A DNA stretch of 31,667 nucleotides from Tubiluchus corallicola (Eukaryota; Priapulida; Priapulimorpha; Priapulimorphida; Tubiluchidae): the NCBI GenBank assembly GCA_030141605.1, contig JAQGDQ010000419.1:107501-139167 (forward strand), read 5' to 3'. The notes beneath the pieces were generated by a model. That model saw only the letters and a list, made by a program, of their open reading frames with translations. It did not search any database and had not been told where the DNA came from. This document shows, piece after piece, positions 28,601 through 31,667 of this stretch. Each line of letters starts with the position of its first letter. Position 1 is the first letter of the stretch. Both the position numbers and the translations under genes were made by a program.

Positions 28601-31440
28601 GATTGTTACTAGAACAGGCAAAGTTTAATAAACGGCACAGTAGCTGGAAGTATTCGTGAGAATTCTTAGCGTTGTCCTTTACAGTCGACTGAAAATAAAC
28701 AATAAAAACTTTAACATGAAATCTTTTTAGTTGTGTTCGTTGCGTCTCAGTCAAAGATTCATTGATCATATTTTTTCCTCATTGTTTTCATTACCTGAGC
28801 TTCTGTGCTTTTCTATGTGATTGTAAGCTGTTTTTATTATAGGCATTTAAAACATTTATAGTTAAAACACAACAACTTTATTAAAACTTTTAATTTACAT
28901 AGTTGAAAATCATGTCAAACATTTCGACAAAAAATTTTTACAAACATACAACTAGTTTATATAGTCAGAGCCTACAGTACAGAACATTATGCACTAATGA
29001 TGTATTTAACAGAAACCAAACAGGTAATGAATAAACAGACCTGTAGAAAAGAAATTGATACAGATGGCCAAGTGCTTGAAAATAAAGTTAATGGAATTGA
29101 ACTACTTTTCACATTAAGGGAAGGCTTACTAGGGTACACAGATGAACCCTTTTTATTAATAAGCCCCAGTTACTTGTAGCTCTGGTCACAATGCTGAAAT
29201 TATTAAAGTCAGCTTTGCGGCCAGAGGCATAAATATGGTTGATAATGCTGCATTGAGGAGAATTTCTCAATTTTAAAGGAAAACTGGATTGTGCAAATAG
29301 AGTTCAGAATAAAGAAGGCTTTAAAATATTGAAAACTACAATATCTTTTTTTAAATCAAAGCTTAGATTAAATAATAATTACCTCGGATACTAAAATTTT
29401 GTTAAACCTTCAAAGCTACGCGCGGCTTAGTGAATCTACTAAGATTGACATAAGCAATAGCTGTGTCCGGTTGTTTAAACAATTGTAAACTTTTATAGGC
29501 AAGAAAGTGTATATTTTGGAAAGTAAATTTAAATGAGATTGAGTCTAAACAATCGACCAGTTTTCCTTTAAATATCCAGATGTTCACACGTGTTACTTTA
29601 ACGATTCTTTCTGATATTTATTATAACATCCATGATTCCTTCAATAATCTTCATTTTATTAGTGAAGTTTTGAAATTCTTAACAGTTTCTGTTACTCTGT
29701 CAATCGTAACCAAATCACAACAATAAAACCATTACATTATTTGATTCGGTTCCATCAGACACTGACAAACCACTTCTACTCAGAACAAACACAAGAGTCA
29801 AATTGAAGTCACTTACGTTCAGAACAGGGAAGAGCAGAGAGATGAAGATCCATAATGACTGATGTCCGGTGCAACACTTTGTCACCATCAGCAAGAATTG
29901 TTCAGCTGCCGTAACACGCACTGATCTGAGTAAAGCAACAACAACATCAATACTAATACAGCTTTTTAGTTTCGTTATGCACACACACAGTTGTTGTAGG
30001 TCAAAGGTTAAGTGTACCACAGCAACGCACCTTAACTACACCGCCACGTGACATGTGTAAAGCAAAGCCATCTGCTGCATCAGTTCAGTAACTTTGGTTG
30101 TTTTACATGAATTTTACTTAATAATAATGCACCAGTCTGTACATAGAGTTATTTACTAGCAGGATCTTGCTTGGAAACAAGAAAAAAATAAAGTAGGTAG
30201 GTTCTAGCTAGTTGTTAAAACATGTTAAAACTGTTACTATCACAACAGCATGGGCTTCGAGGCATTGTCAAGTGTACACAAATGCATTGTCTGGTACACT
30301 TAACCTTTTCACGATCATCATCAATCACCGGAAGAGTGAAAGGACTTATTAAAACAATTCTAAAGAAAACTGTAATTACATATAGATGTGCGAAGTTAAA
30401 CAAAGATACTTAGAAATGCAGTAAAGTAGCAAACTTGTTAATTGTTCATTCTATTCACCACTCTTTTCTATTCTGAATTCAACTAAATTTTTTCTATGTT
30501 TAAATTTGACATAAAGGAATTCATTACCTGTTCTTACAAAGCAGTAACAGATCTATCACGAAATTAACAAAATATCTGTCCTTCACCAAAGCTTCCAGAG
30601 CCTGCGGAAAGAGAGCCAAACACAACGTCAGCACCTCCAGAGCCTCCTTAGCCACATGAATGTCTTCAGCTTCCGGCTGCTTGCTTTGCTGGAACAGCGA
30701 AGTAAAAGTTATCCTTTTACAATGAGGTATTTTCTAAAAAAAATGAAAATAATGGTTACTCATATTAACCCACCTTTGTAGCAGCTACCCAATCATTTTG
30801 ACATCTTAATGCTTTAATTTTGCTAACTCTTGTGTAAAGAACCCAAACTCAGTTACATCATACATTCAATCTCTAAACAACTTGTGACGCTTTAACTACA
30901 AAACTTATAACGATTCGGCACATTACATACACATAGAGGAAAAACAAAAACAAAAGCATCTATGAACAAGGATGAACAAGGATAGTGTAGTATCATGCTG
31001 TAGAAAAACTCAGTGACTACAGGCATGTTTCTCATGCATTCAATCTAGACTTCAATAGCATTAACATACATTTGGACAACCCCTTTAAACTGATTCATCG
31101 TAACTGCTTCCATTGTCCTTTGAGGTAAACTGTTACACAGATCAATTATCAATATTAAAATTGTATATCTGTAACGATTGGAGTAATCTTTCGAAATACA
31201 CAGCTGAATAGTCGTAAATATAACATTATATTTCGACTAACTGAATAGTCGAAAAGATGAGAAAGTAAATTAACTACTAAATGTTTTAATAGGATGGTCC
31301 CTATGCCAAATTACCTTCTCATAGGCCTTATGAAGTTCTTCACTCGATGACTGAAGCAAGTGTAGCGAACCGCTGGACACCGCCCACGATATCTTCTGTA
31401 TGGCTTTGACTATGGACAAGTCTGGTAGATGACCAGTGGC
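1457..31440 (-). CDS. USP9X: USP9X / fat facets orthologue, C-terminal 1,332 residues (5' partial, 25 exons)
   Basis: This is a ubiquitin-specific cysteine protease (family C19) that removes ubiquitin from substrates. Known targets of the family include beta-catenin, MCL1 and endocytic and polarity proteins. The 25 exons, joined, give 3,999 nt: 1,332 codons plus TAA. Every border is GT-AG and every phase matches. Counting from the first residue in the window, the catalytic Cys is residue 333 (TCYMNS), the finger pairs are C485/C488 and C532/C535, the His is 636 (SGGHYYSY) and the FDDG Asp pair is 656-657. Long stretches match vertebrate USP9X almost residue for residue, for example [33 protein letters not shown] and [15 protein letters not shown]. 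Human USP9X is about 2,550-2,570 residues, so roughly half is here and the rest lies beyond the right edge. Intact splicing and no stops exclude a processed pseudogene. Whether the animal has one or several USP9 paralogues cannot be told. Confidence 0.97.
1624..1653 (-). repeat. 30-bp in-frame coding duplication in exon 25 (second copy)
   Basis: The segment coding PQVSFASTE plus one residue is present twice back to back; together the copies span roughly 1594-1653. The copies are essentially identical, so the duplication is recent. Because it is 30 bp, the frame is kept. Confidence 0.85.
1831..1923 (-). CDS. USP9X: USP9X-like exon 24, acidic tail (residues 1224-1254)
   Basis: 31 codons, phase 0 on both sides. 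It encodes [20 protein letters not shown] and [11 protein letters not shown]. In USP9X the same place holds an acidic, Pro-rich tail (EPDDQDAPDEHESPPPED). Acceptor tttctag, donor gttaaa (weak). The call rests on frame continuity, composition and splice fit rather than strong residue identity. Confidence 0.82.
1924..2643. other. 3' half of intron 23: dispersed repeat copy and otherwise featureless DNA
   Basis: Around 2085-2215 lies one copy of a repeat that recurs at 2690-2810. Shared pieces are gcattaagcgaatttggc, gctaaaaatttgggc and a terminal agttcgactgta. The rest, including an 81-codon plus-strand open frame at 2444-2689, shows no coding character. Confidence 0.5.
2644..2810. mobile_element. 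short TA-flanked inverted-repeat element (pogo/Tc1-like MITE candidate)
   Basis: Begins TA-cagtcaagccactttac and ends taataaagtttgactg-TA, so the two ends are imperfect inverted repeats with TA on both sides. The interior resembles the copy near 2085-2215. CAGTCAAAC-type ends with TA targets are typical of the Tc1/mariner-pogo superfamily. At 167 bp it cannot code for a transposase. Confidence 0.5.
2810..2935. repeat. 51-52-bp tandem repeat (about 2.5 copies) just after the exon 23 donor
   Basis: gtagttccaaaacttcccac recurs at 2810, 2861 and 2913, separated by ggcattataacaaggtttga. Each unit therefore contains the end of the neighbouring MITE. The array ends about 20 bp from the donor of exon 23 (2954). 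Confidence 0.85.
2955..3101 (-). CDS. USP9X: USP9X-like exon 23 (residues 1175-1223)
   Basis: 49 codons, phase 0 on both sides. It encodes [20 protein letters not shown] and [20 protein letters not shown], then CPDE. It matches USP9X [20 protein letters not shown]. The acceptor is tttgcag (an AGAG ambiguity was resolved by frame and homology). The donor gtaaca is the same hexamer as at exon 17. Confidence 0.96.
3102..3698. other. 3' part of intron 22, nothing recognised
   Basis: AT-rich DNA between the 50-bp array and the acceptor of exon 23. It contains an inverted pair of short segments (gattttggctactgaagcca-like near 3183 and its complement near 3588) that could form a weak long-range hairpin. 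No gene was seen. Confidence 0.4.
3699..4947 (-). repeat. 50-bp minisatellite made of an exon/intron junction of USP9X
   Basis: 24 contiguous 50-bp periods (3721-4920) without a single length change, plus partial units at each end. On the minus strand each unit is 36 nt of exon 22 end (coding [11 protein letters not shown]) followed by AGG|GTAAGC and 8 more intronic nt. The right-hand end is the real exon. Of 25 donor positions counted from the listing, 16 keep GTAAG. The others are changed to GATAAG (3), GTGGG (2), GTCAG (2), GTTGG (1) or GTTAAG (1). Confidence 0.97.
4912..5114 (-). CDS. USP9X: USP9X-like exon 22, 3' end duplicated into a minisatellite (residues 1107-1174)
   Basis: Encodes [37 protein letters not shown] and [10 protein letters not shown]. 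It is nearly identical to vertebrate USP9X. The authentic donor is AGG|gtaagc at 4911-4906. The last 36 nt of the exon (4912-4947) plus 14 intronic nt form the 50-bp unit repeated downstream. Reading past this donor meets TAG after seven codons (4890-4888). Using any distal copy as donor would therefore truncate the protein. Confidence 0.96.
5115..6149. other. Most of intron 21, with a LINE-like 3' tail near 5297-5420
   Basis: Read on the minus strand, 5420-5300 contains GGGGTGGCTGCTCGATGACC, later AATAAAAATTTT, and ends in tandem TTGAA units. This is the usual look of a non-LTR retrotransposon or SINE 3' end with a short-repeat tail. The remaining sequence up to 6149 shows nothing recognisable. 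Confidence 0.4.
6150..6213 (-). mobile_element. tRNA-like sequence, probably a SINE head or tRNA pseudogene
   Basis: On the minus strand, GGTTCAATTCC (6168-6158) is a perfect RNA polymerase III B box. TGGTATAACTGTC (6208-6196) is a fair A box at tRNA spacing. The anticodon and acceptor stems do not pair cleanly, so a functional tRNA is unlikely. Confidence 0.45.
6267..6435 (-). CDS. USP9X: USP9X-like exon 21 (residues 1051-1107)
   Basis: Encodes [40 protein letters not shown] and [14 protein letters not shown]. It is nearly identical to the vertebrate block. Acceptor gtttcag, donor gtaggt, phase 1 out. Confidence 0.97.
6436..7513. other. Intron 20, with a possible 0.4-kb inverted-repeat element
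   Basis: accgggtggcgcagaaaaaa at about 6788 is matched in inverse near 7183-7203 by cacattttttgcaccagcct. This suggests a degenerate terminal-inverted-repeat element of about 415 bp. No coding region is seen; open frames here lack any family signal. Confidence 0.35.
7514..7675 (-). CDS. USP9X: USP9X-like exon 20 (residues 997-1050)
   Basis: 54 codons, phase 0 on both sides. It encodes [20 protein letters not shown] and [20 protein letters not shown], then KLLR. It matches USP9X [20 protein letters not shown] and [20 protein letters not shown]. Acceptor tgctttag, donor gtaagt. Confidence 0.96.
7721..8430. repeat. 22-bp minisatellite in intron 19
   Basis: About 32 units of aataaaagtagtatgtatcacc, with a 21-bp variant (tattac) and scattered substitutions (tagcacatatcagcga, tagtaggtatcaca). 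It fills most of the intron between exons 19 and 20. Its low-coordinate end is about 45 bp from the acceptor of exon 20. Degenerate copies trail on to about 8500. Confidence 0.95.
8626..8799 (-). CDS. USP9X: USP9X-like exon 19 (residues 939-996)
   Basis: 58 codons, phase 0 on both sides. It encodes [40 protein letters not shown] and [14 protein letters not shown]. It is nearly identical to USP9[21 protein letters not shown]. Acceptor tgttacag, donor gtaaga. Confidence 0.97.
8850..9390. mobile_element. hAT-like element relic containing a 59-bp internal tandem repeat
   Basis: The right end reads, in inverse, caggggcgtagccaggttct, a terminus often seen in hAT-type elements. The left end near 8850 (ctggtggcatagcaaccagg, then G-rich gggggagcagggggg) is a plausible diverged partner. 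Between them are a G-rich stretch, AT-rich DNA and four 59-bp repeats. No clear target duplication was found. Confidence 0.45.
9154..9390. repeat. 59-bp tandem repeat, four copies
   Basis: Units start at 9154, 9213, 9272 and 9331. Each reads like gtcacggtggctgttttaag followed by tgcttgctccccctaacttt and agaacctggctacgcccct. The repeat ends with the hAT-like terminus, so the terminus itself has been multiplied. Confidence 0.93.
9625..9767 (-). CDS. USP9X: USP9X-like exon 18 (residues 891-938)
   Basis: Encodes [40 protein letters not shown] and ASLGLPE. It matches USP9X [20 protein letters not shown]. Acceptor atcttgcag, donor gtaagt. The preceding intron is the longest in the window (3.8 kb), almost entirely because of the minisatellite. 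Confidence 0.96.
9768..10447. other. 3' part of intron 17, nothing recognised
   Basis: About 680 bp of AT-rich DNA between the acceptor of exon 18 and the minisatellite. No coding, RNA or element signal was seen. Confidence 0.5.
10448..13579 (-). repeat. 31-bp minisatellite, about 100 copies, abutting the exon 17 donor
   Basis: On the minus strand the unit is GTGATGGCGC, TTATCTTTTTT, CCAGTTTAAT. Variants alternate (CCAG, CCGT or CCAT; GCGCTTATC or GCGTTTATC; a 27-bp form lacking TATC; CGACGTC in the 12.1-13.1 kb part) and form higher-order blocks of several units. The exon-side unit starts exactly at the 5' splice site (GTAACAGCGCTTATC). The array makes up about 82% of this 3.8-kb intron. 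Confidence 0.97.
13580..13812 (-). CDS. USP9X: USP9X-like exon 17, donor fused to a 31-bp minisatellite (residues 813-891)
   Basis: Encodes [40 protein letters not shown] and [19 protein letters not shown]. It aligns with USP9X WYDALCILLRHS...FWFAHNVLF...[11 protein letters not shown]. Acceptor cattacag. The donor gtaaca at 13579-13574 is itself the first, diverged unit of the 31-bp array. The exon is about 50% GC, well above its surroundings. It leaves in phase 1, rejoined by exon 18 to give Asp. Confidence 0.95.
13813..14427. other. Intron 16, nothing recognised
   Basis: 615 bp between exons 16 and 17. Only normal acceptor and donor signals at its borders are evident. Confidence 0.5.
14428..14519 (-). 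CDS. USP9X: USP9X-like exon 16 (residues 783-813)
   Basis: A short 92-nt exon encoding [20 protein letters not shown], then HTKKTL. It matches USP9X [20 protein letters not shown]. Acceptor atttacag, donor gtaggt, phase 2 out. Confidence 0.95.
15132..15385. mobile_element. foldback (long inverted repeat) element in intron 15
   Basis: cacttacatcataattttca at 15132 pairs with its complement ending at 15385. Inward, the sequence with atgctttactaacatttttc and gcaaatttctttgac pairs nearly perfectly with 15264-15313. The middle holds a small second palindrome (tttgacatatgtgtcaaa). The arms differ most in a stretch around 15166-15215. It is probably a non-autonomous element; no target duplication could be fixed. 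Confidence 0.85.
15520..15686 (-). CDS. USP9X: USP9X-like exon 15 (residues 727-782)
   Basis: Encodes [40 protein letters not shown] and a loop ending SGQDKL. It matches USP9[21 protein letters not shown]. The stretch before it that in human USP9X reads IRYISELAITTRPHQ is shortened here. Acceptor tttctatag, donor gtgagt, phase 0 out. Confidence 0.94.
15805..16335. mobile_element. GC-rich insertion-like block in intron 14, origin unknown
   Basis: Base composition changes abruptly from AT-rich to GC-rich and CpG-bearing (tcgaggctacagctcggacg, atcgggcccaccgggacgaa, tagcggcgcttagtg) and back again. It is preceded by a (TA)n run. No long open frame or family motif was recognised. It may be a transposon fragment or another recent insertion. 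Confidence 0.4.
16552..16658 (-). CDS. USP9X: USP9X-like exon 14: end of USP domain (residues 691-727)
   Basis: Encodes [20 protein letters not shown], then [15 protein letters not shown]. The first block is the conserved last strand of the USP fold and matches USP9[21 protein letters not shown]. It enters in phase 2 and leaves in phase 1 at gtacgt. Confidence 0.96.
16659..17476. other. Intron 13, with a possible retroposon tail
   Basis: Near 17018-17052 the minus strand reads AATAAACTCATAATTATAAT followed by repeated TAA, resembling the 3' end and tail of a non-LTR element. The body could not be identified. The rest is AT-rich without signal. Confidence 0.3.
17477..17617 (-). CDS. USP9X: USP9X-like exon 13: third catalytic position (residues 644-691)
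   Basis: Encodes [20 protein letters not shown] and [20 protein letters not shown]. The FDD following WYK supplies the Asp of the USP catalytic triad. It matches USP9X WYKFDDGDVTECKMDDDEE. Acceptor ttattctag, donor gtaagc, phase 2 on both sides. Confidence 0.97.
17618..18050. other. Intron 12, nothing recognised
   Basis: 433 bp of AT-rich sequence between two catalytic-domain exons. Only splice signals were seen. Confidence 0.5.
18051..18189 (-). CDS. USP9X: USP9X-like exon 12: catalytic His box (residues 598-644)
   Basis: Begins with a short acidic loop ([10 protein letters not shown], coded by repeated GAT), then [20 protein letters not shown], the UCH signature 2. The general-base His codon is at 18076-18074. 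Vertebrate USP9X has a longer, Gln/Ser-rich loop at the acidic position. Donor gtacgt, phase 2 out. Confidence 0.97.
18323..18500 (-). CDS. USP9X: USP9X-like exon 11 (residues 539-598)
   Basis: Encodes [40 protein letters not shown] and [19 protein letters not shown]. This is the [11 protein letters not shown] core beta-strand block of the USP domain. Acceptor cgctgtag, donor gttcgt (unusual; T at +3), phase 1 out. The next intron is only 133 bp. Confidence 0.97.
18501..19397. other. Intron 10, nothing firm recognised
   Basis: 897 bp. A short inverted pair (aaaacgcatactcctaat near 18727 and attaggcgtttt near 18766) is present. A plus-strand 91-codon open frame at 19150-19425 runs into exon 10 in antisense and looks non-coding. 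Confidence 0.45.
19398..19539 (-). CDS. USP9X: USP9X-like exon 10: second finger CxxC (residues 491-538)
   Basis: Encodes [20 protein letters not shown] and [20 protein letters not shown], then KCNKK. The HCDKC pair (Cys532/Cys535) completes the finger CxxC set. It is nearly identical to USP9[21 protein letters not shown]. The donor gtaaga follows six A residues coding Lys-Lys; phase 0 out. Confidence 0.97.
19540..20137. other. Intron 9, nothing recognised
   Basis: 598 bp without gene or repeat signal. Confidence 0.5.
20138..20311 (-). CDS. USP9X: USP9X-like exon 9: QHDALEF box and first finger CxxC (residues 433-491)
   Basis: Encodes [20 protein letters not shown], the USP motif for ubiquitin-tail recognition. 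Next come [17 protein letters not shown], with Cys485 and Cys488 forming the first CxxC of the finger subdomain. Acceptor gcattacag, donor gtatat, phase 2 in and out. This is among the most conserved exons. Confidence 0.97.
20312..21394. other. 3' part of intron 8, nothing firm recognised
   Basis: About 1.1 kb. A slightly less AT-rich patch near 20640-20820 has a short plus-strand open frame rich in Cys ([16 protein letters not shown]), but no family could be assigned. The rest shows no signal. Confidence 0.4.
21403..21814. mobile_element. hAT-like non-autonomous transposon (412 bp) with perfect 8-bp target duplication
   Basis: The ends are caggggtgtgcaaactgcgg and, in inverse, caggggtgtgcaaattatct, giving 14 identical terminal bases. 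The element is flanked on both sides by ctttacca (21395-21402 and 21815-21822). An 8-bp duplication and CAGGGGTG ends with adjacent GCGGCCC are hallmarks of the hAT superfamily. It has no transposase frame. The perfect duplication suggests a fairly recent insertion. Confidence 0.92.
21823..22213. other. 5' part of intron 8 with (TTTA)n-like low complexity
   Basis: About 22009-22086 is a run of attta/ttatt units (tttatttcattttatttcac-like). The remainder next to the exon 8 donor carries no signal. Confidence 0.5.
22214..22386 (-). CDS. USP9X: USP9X-like exon 8 (residues 376-433)
   Basis: Acceptor ctgttttag, donor gtaagt; it leaves in phase 2 (AA|G gives Lys). It encodes a polar, acidic stretch ([18 protein letters not shown]), then [20 protein letters not shown] and [14 protein letters not shown]. 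The second part matches USP9X EYNIGVLRHLQVIFGHL and [13 protein letters not shown]. Confidence 0.96.
22670..22816. repeat. dispersed repeat, copy 1 (related to 25685-25870)
   Basis: aaaagtatataaaaactgtc and tgcaattgactcaaataact are shared almost exactly with the sequence near 25710-25750 in intron 6. Both copies are followed by a gacggcctgccaacta segment. The two places therefore carry the same element family. Confidence 0.75.
22817..23106. repeat. 150-bp tandem duplication in intron 7
   Basis: Copies start at 22817 and 22967 (gtcgtcttact). Each contains ctgccaactagtgg, acaacagactgtgtccgtag, agcggcccagaatttgcccg and aaagcgaggtccggcaaac. They differ at scattered positions. The first part is also related to sequence near 25830-25870. 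Confidence 0.9.
23540..23763 (-). CDS. USP9X: USP9X-like exon 7: catalytic Cys box (residues 301-375)
   Basis: Opens the USP catalytic domain. [20 protein letters not shown] leads into [17 protein letters not shown], the UCH signature 1. The nucleophile Cys codon TGT is at 23668-23666 on the minus strand. The exon closes with an acidic loop ([15 protein letters not shown]), as in USP9X. It enters in phase 1 and leaves in phase 0 at gtaaat. The reading frame stays open past this donor for about 13 codons, so end placement rests on the fit with exon 8 and on the splice consensus. Confidence 0.97.
23764..24279. other. 5' part of intron 6 as read left to right, nothing recognised
   Basis: About 500 bp next to the acceptor of exon 7 with no gene or element signal. 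Confidence 0.45.
24280..24977. mobile_element. TA-flanked terminal-inverted-repeat element, about 0.7 kb (pogo/Tc1-like candidate)
   Basis: The left end, after TA, is cagtaagtcttcactaaacg acgc. The right end at 24954-24974 is the complement of taagtcctcatttaacgacg c. The two match at 18 of 21 bases. Subterminal tttaacgac motifs recur inside both ends. The right tip is eroded. No transposase is encoded. Confidence 0.75.
25201..25411 (-). CDS. USP9X: USP9X-like exon 6 (residues 231-300)
   Basis: Acceptor gtttttag, donor gtacga; it leaves in phase 1. It encodes [38 protein letters not shown] and LTEMYYSG. It corresponds to USP9X DDFIFPASNVYLQYM..., AIPVCGSPP... and LTEMYYIG, the linker segment just before the catalytic domain. 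Confidence 0.96.
25483..25969. mobile_element. hAT-like element with CAGGGATGAGAA termini in intron 5
   Basis: cagggatgagaatgacaaat on the left mirrors the complement of gaaaattctcatccctg on the right. The right subterminal tctgcatatccgcagaaaat is typical of a large hAT group. The interior shares sequence with the repeat at 22670-22860. A clean 8-bp duplication was not found, so the insertion is probably old. Confidence 0.7.
25975..27290. other. 3' part of intron 5 beyond the hAT element, no gene seen
   Basis: About 1.3 kb. Around 26360-26580 short segments (gagagtaac, aagtaacaag, gcgagttactctcc) recur in both orientations, giving a weakly palindromic patch. No coding signal. Confidence 0.4.
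27291..27437 (-). CDS. USP9X: USP9X-like exon 5 (residues 182-230)
   Basis: 49 codons, phase 0 on both sides, acceptor atttcag, donor gtaagt. It encodes [20 protein letters not shown] and ends [13 protein letters not shown]. It matches the USP9X block [20 protein letters not shown]. Confidence 0.95.
27438..28541. other. Intron 4, nothing firm recognised
   Basis: 1.1 kb. Slightly GC-richer patches near 27600-27710 and 28075-28190 (e.g. ggtgccaccggccatggccg) could be old insertions. No motif was recognised. Confidence 0.4.
28542..28688 (-). CDS. USP9X: USP9X-like exon 4 (residues 133-181)
   Basis: 49 codons, phase 0 on both sides, donor gtgagc. It encodes [20 protein letters not shown], then [18 protein letters not shown]. 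This matches the USP9X block SGDYFTLLRHLLNYAYNSN...VLLNNEIDWLKRI. The donor has only a modest match to consensus. Confidence 0.95.
28689..29816. other. Intron 3, nothing recognised
   Basis: 1.1 kb of AT-rich DNA. Short open frames on both strands have no family signal. Confidence 0.5.
29817..29925 (-). CDS. USP9X: USP9X-like exon 3 (residues 96-132)
   Basis: Enters in phase 2 (AG|A gives Arg) and leaves in phase 0 with the consensus donor gtaagt. It encodes [20 protein letters not shown] followed by [13 protein letters not shown]. The aligned USP9X block is VAQEQFFLMCTRCCMGHRP...FFITLLFTVL. Confidence 0.95.
29926..30527. other. Intron 2, short inverted similarity only
   Basis: 602 bp. aagtgtacca near 30010 and, in context, agtgtacacaaatgcattgt near 30270 with tggtacacttaaccttttca near 30292 form a small inverted set. 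No gene is seen. Confidence 0.4.
30528..30688 (-). CDS. USP9X: USP9X-like exon 2 (residues 43-95)
   Basis: The acceptor is ctgttccag and the donor gtaatg; it leaves in phase 2. It encodes an acidic start (PEAEDIHV) followed by [20 protein letters not shown] and a hydrophobic FVIDLLLLC segment. This matches the USP9X block CCEALEVMTLCFALIP...FIIDLLLHC. It is an alpha-helical repeat rather than a membrane segment. Confidence 0.94.
31070..31195 (-). pseudogene. LINE reverse-transcriptase C-terminal relic in intron 1
   Basis: On the minus strand the frame from about 31195 reads [20 protein letters not shown], then [17 protein letters not shown]. This is the familiar C-terminal pattern of many LINE ORF2 proteins (RxxFF..R.id.WNSLP...v.a.s...FK). 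The surrounding frame is broken, so this is a dead fragment. The LINE clade cannot be set. Confidence 0.65.
31315..31440 (-). CDS. USP9X: USP9X-like exon 1 of window (residues 1-42)
   Basis: Phase 0 in and out. The acceptor is cttgcag and the donor gtaatt. It encodes [20 protein letters not shown], then a segment ending ELHKAYEK. This corresponds to the helical region upstream of the protease in USP9X (the WA..G.L.L....EE pattern). It is the first exon visible; the acceptor shows that more exons lie to the right of the window. Confidence 0.9.
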
Positions 31441-31667
31441 CTGCAAGAAATAACACTTTAAGAGAATGACTTCTTAAGAAACGTGTGCAACATTTATTTT
31501 GATTTTCAGTTGCACTTTTTCAAGTCTATAGTTGGCTGACACAATGGTCAGCTGTGAACATAAATGGCATTAGTGAAATAAAGTGACCACATAAGGTATC
31601 ATTACAGTCACTCATTTAAGTAAATCATATAATGGATATGAAAGCAACAGCTTTAGCTATAGCTATT
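31441..31667. other. Start of the intron upstream of exon 1, open at the window edge
   Basis: 227 bp without exon signal. The upstream exons that encode the N-terminal half of USP9X must lie further right. Confidence 0.7.

Noticed and set aside
1457-31440. Processed or unprocessed pseudogene of USP9X
   Set aside because: All 25 exons keep frame, splice borders and catalytic residues; no disabling change was found.

Overview
This window looks like invertebrate-type metazoan nuclear DNA. It is AT-rich, intron-rich, carries non-autonomous DNA transposons and long minisatellites, and shows no operons, Shine-Dalgarno sites or phage genes. One gene dominates. On the minus strand, 25 exons (31440 down to 1457) join with GT-AG borders and matching phases into one 1,332-residue open frame ending in TAA. 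This is the C-terminal half of an orthologue of the deubiquitinase USP9X / fat facets. The 5' half lies beyond the right edge, after an acceptor at 31441-31442. The species cannot be named from this sequence; introns of about 0.13-3.8 kb and the repeat content argue against a very compact genome.

In transcript order (right to left): exons 1-6 (31440-25201) encode the armadillo/HEAT-like helical region ahead of the protease. Exons 7-14 (23763-16552) encode the USP catalytic domain, with the Cys box, the two CxxC pairs of the finger, the His box and the FDDG motif. Exons 15-22 (15686-4912) encode the conserved C-terminal helical region. Exons 23-25 (3101-1457) encode the [15 protein letters not shown] segment and an acidic, low-complexity tail. 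No stop codon or frameshift interrupts the model, and all catalytic residues are present, so the gene appears functional.

The introns hold the unusual material. Two long minisatellites start at 5' splice sites. A 50-bp unit (3699-4947) is a tandem copy of the last 36 nt of exon 22 plus the first 14 nt of its intron, giving about 24 extra exon/donor junctions in a row. A 31-bp unit repeated about 100 times (10448-13579) begins at the donor of exon 17, and many units carry a strong acceptor-like TTTTTTCCAG. A third short tandem array starts about 20 bp after the donor of exon 23. A 22-bp minisatellite fills much of the intron before exon 20.

Mobile-element relics include a 412-bp hAT-like element with a perfect 8-bp target duplication (21403-21814), a second hAT-like element with a CAGGGATGAGAA terminus (25483-25969), a 0.7-kb TA-flanked inverted-repeat element (24280-24977), a 250-bp foldback (15132-15385), a LINE reverse-transcriptase C-terminal relic (about 31070-31195) and a tRNA-like SINE head (about 6150-6213). 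The first 1.4 kb is 3' UTR and intergenic DNA. A GC-rich stretch at 1-51 may be the edge of a neighbouring, convergent gene.
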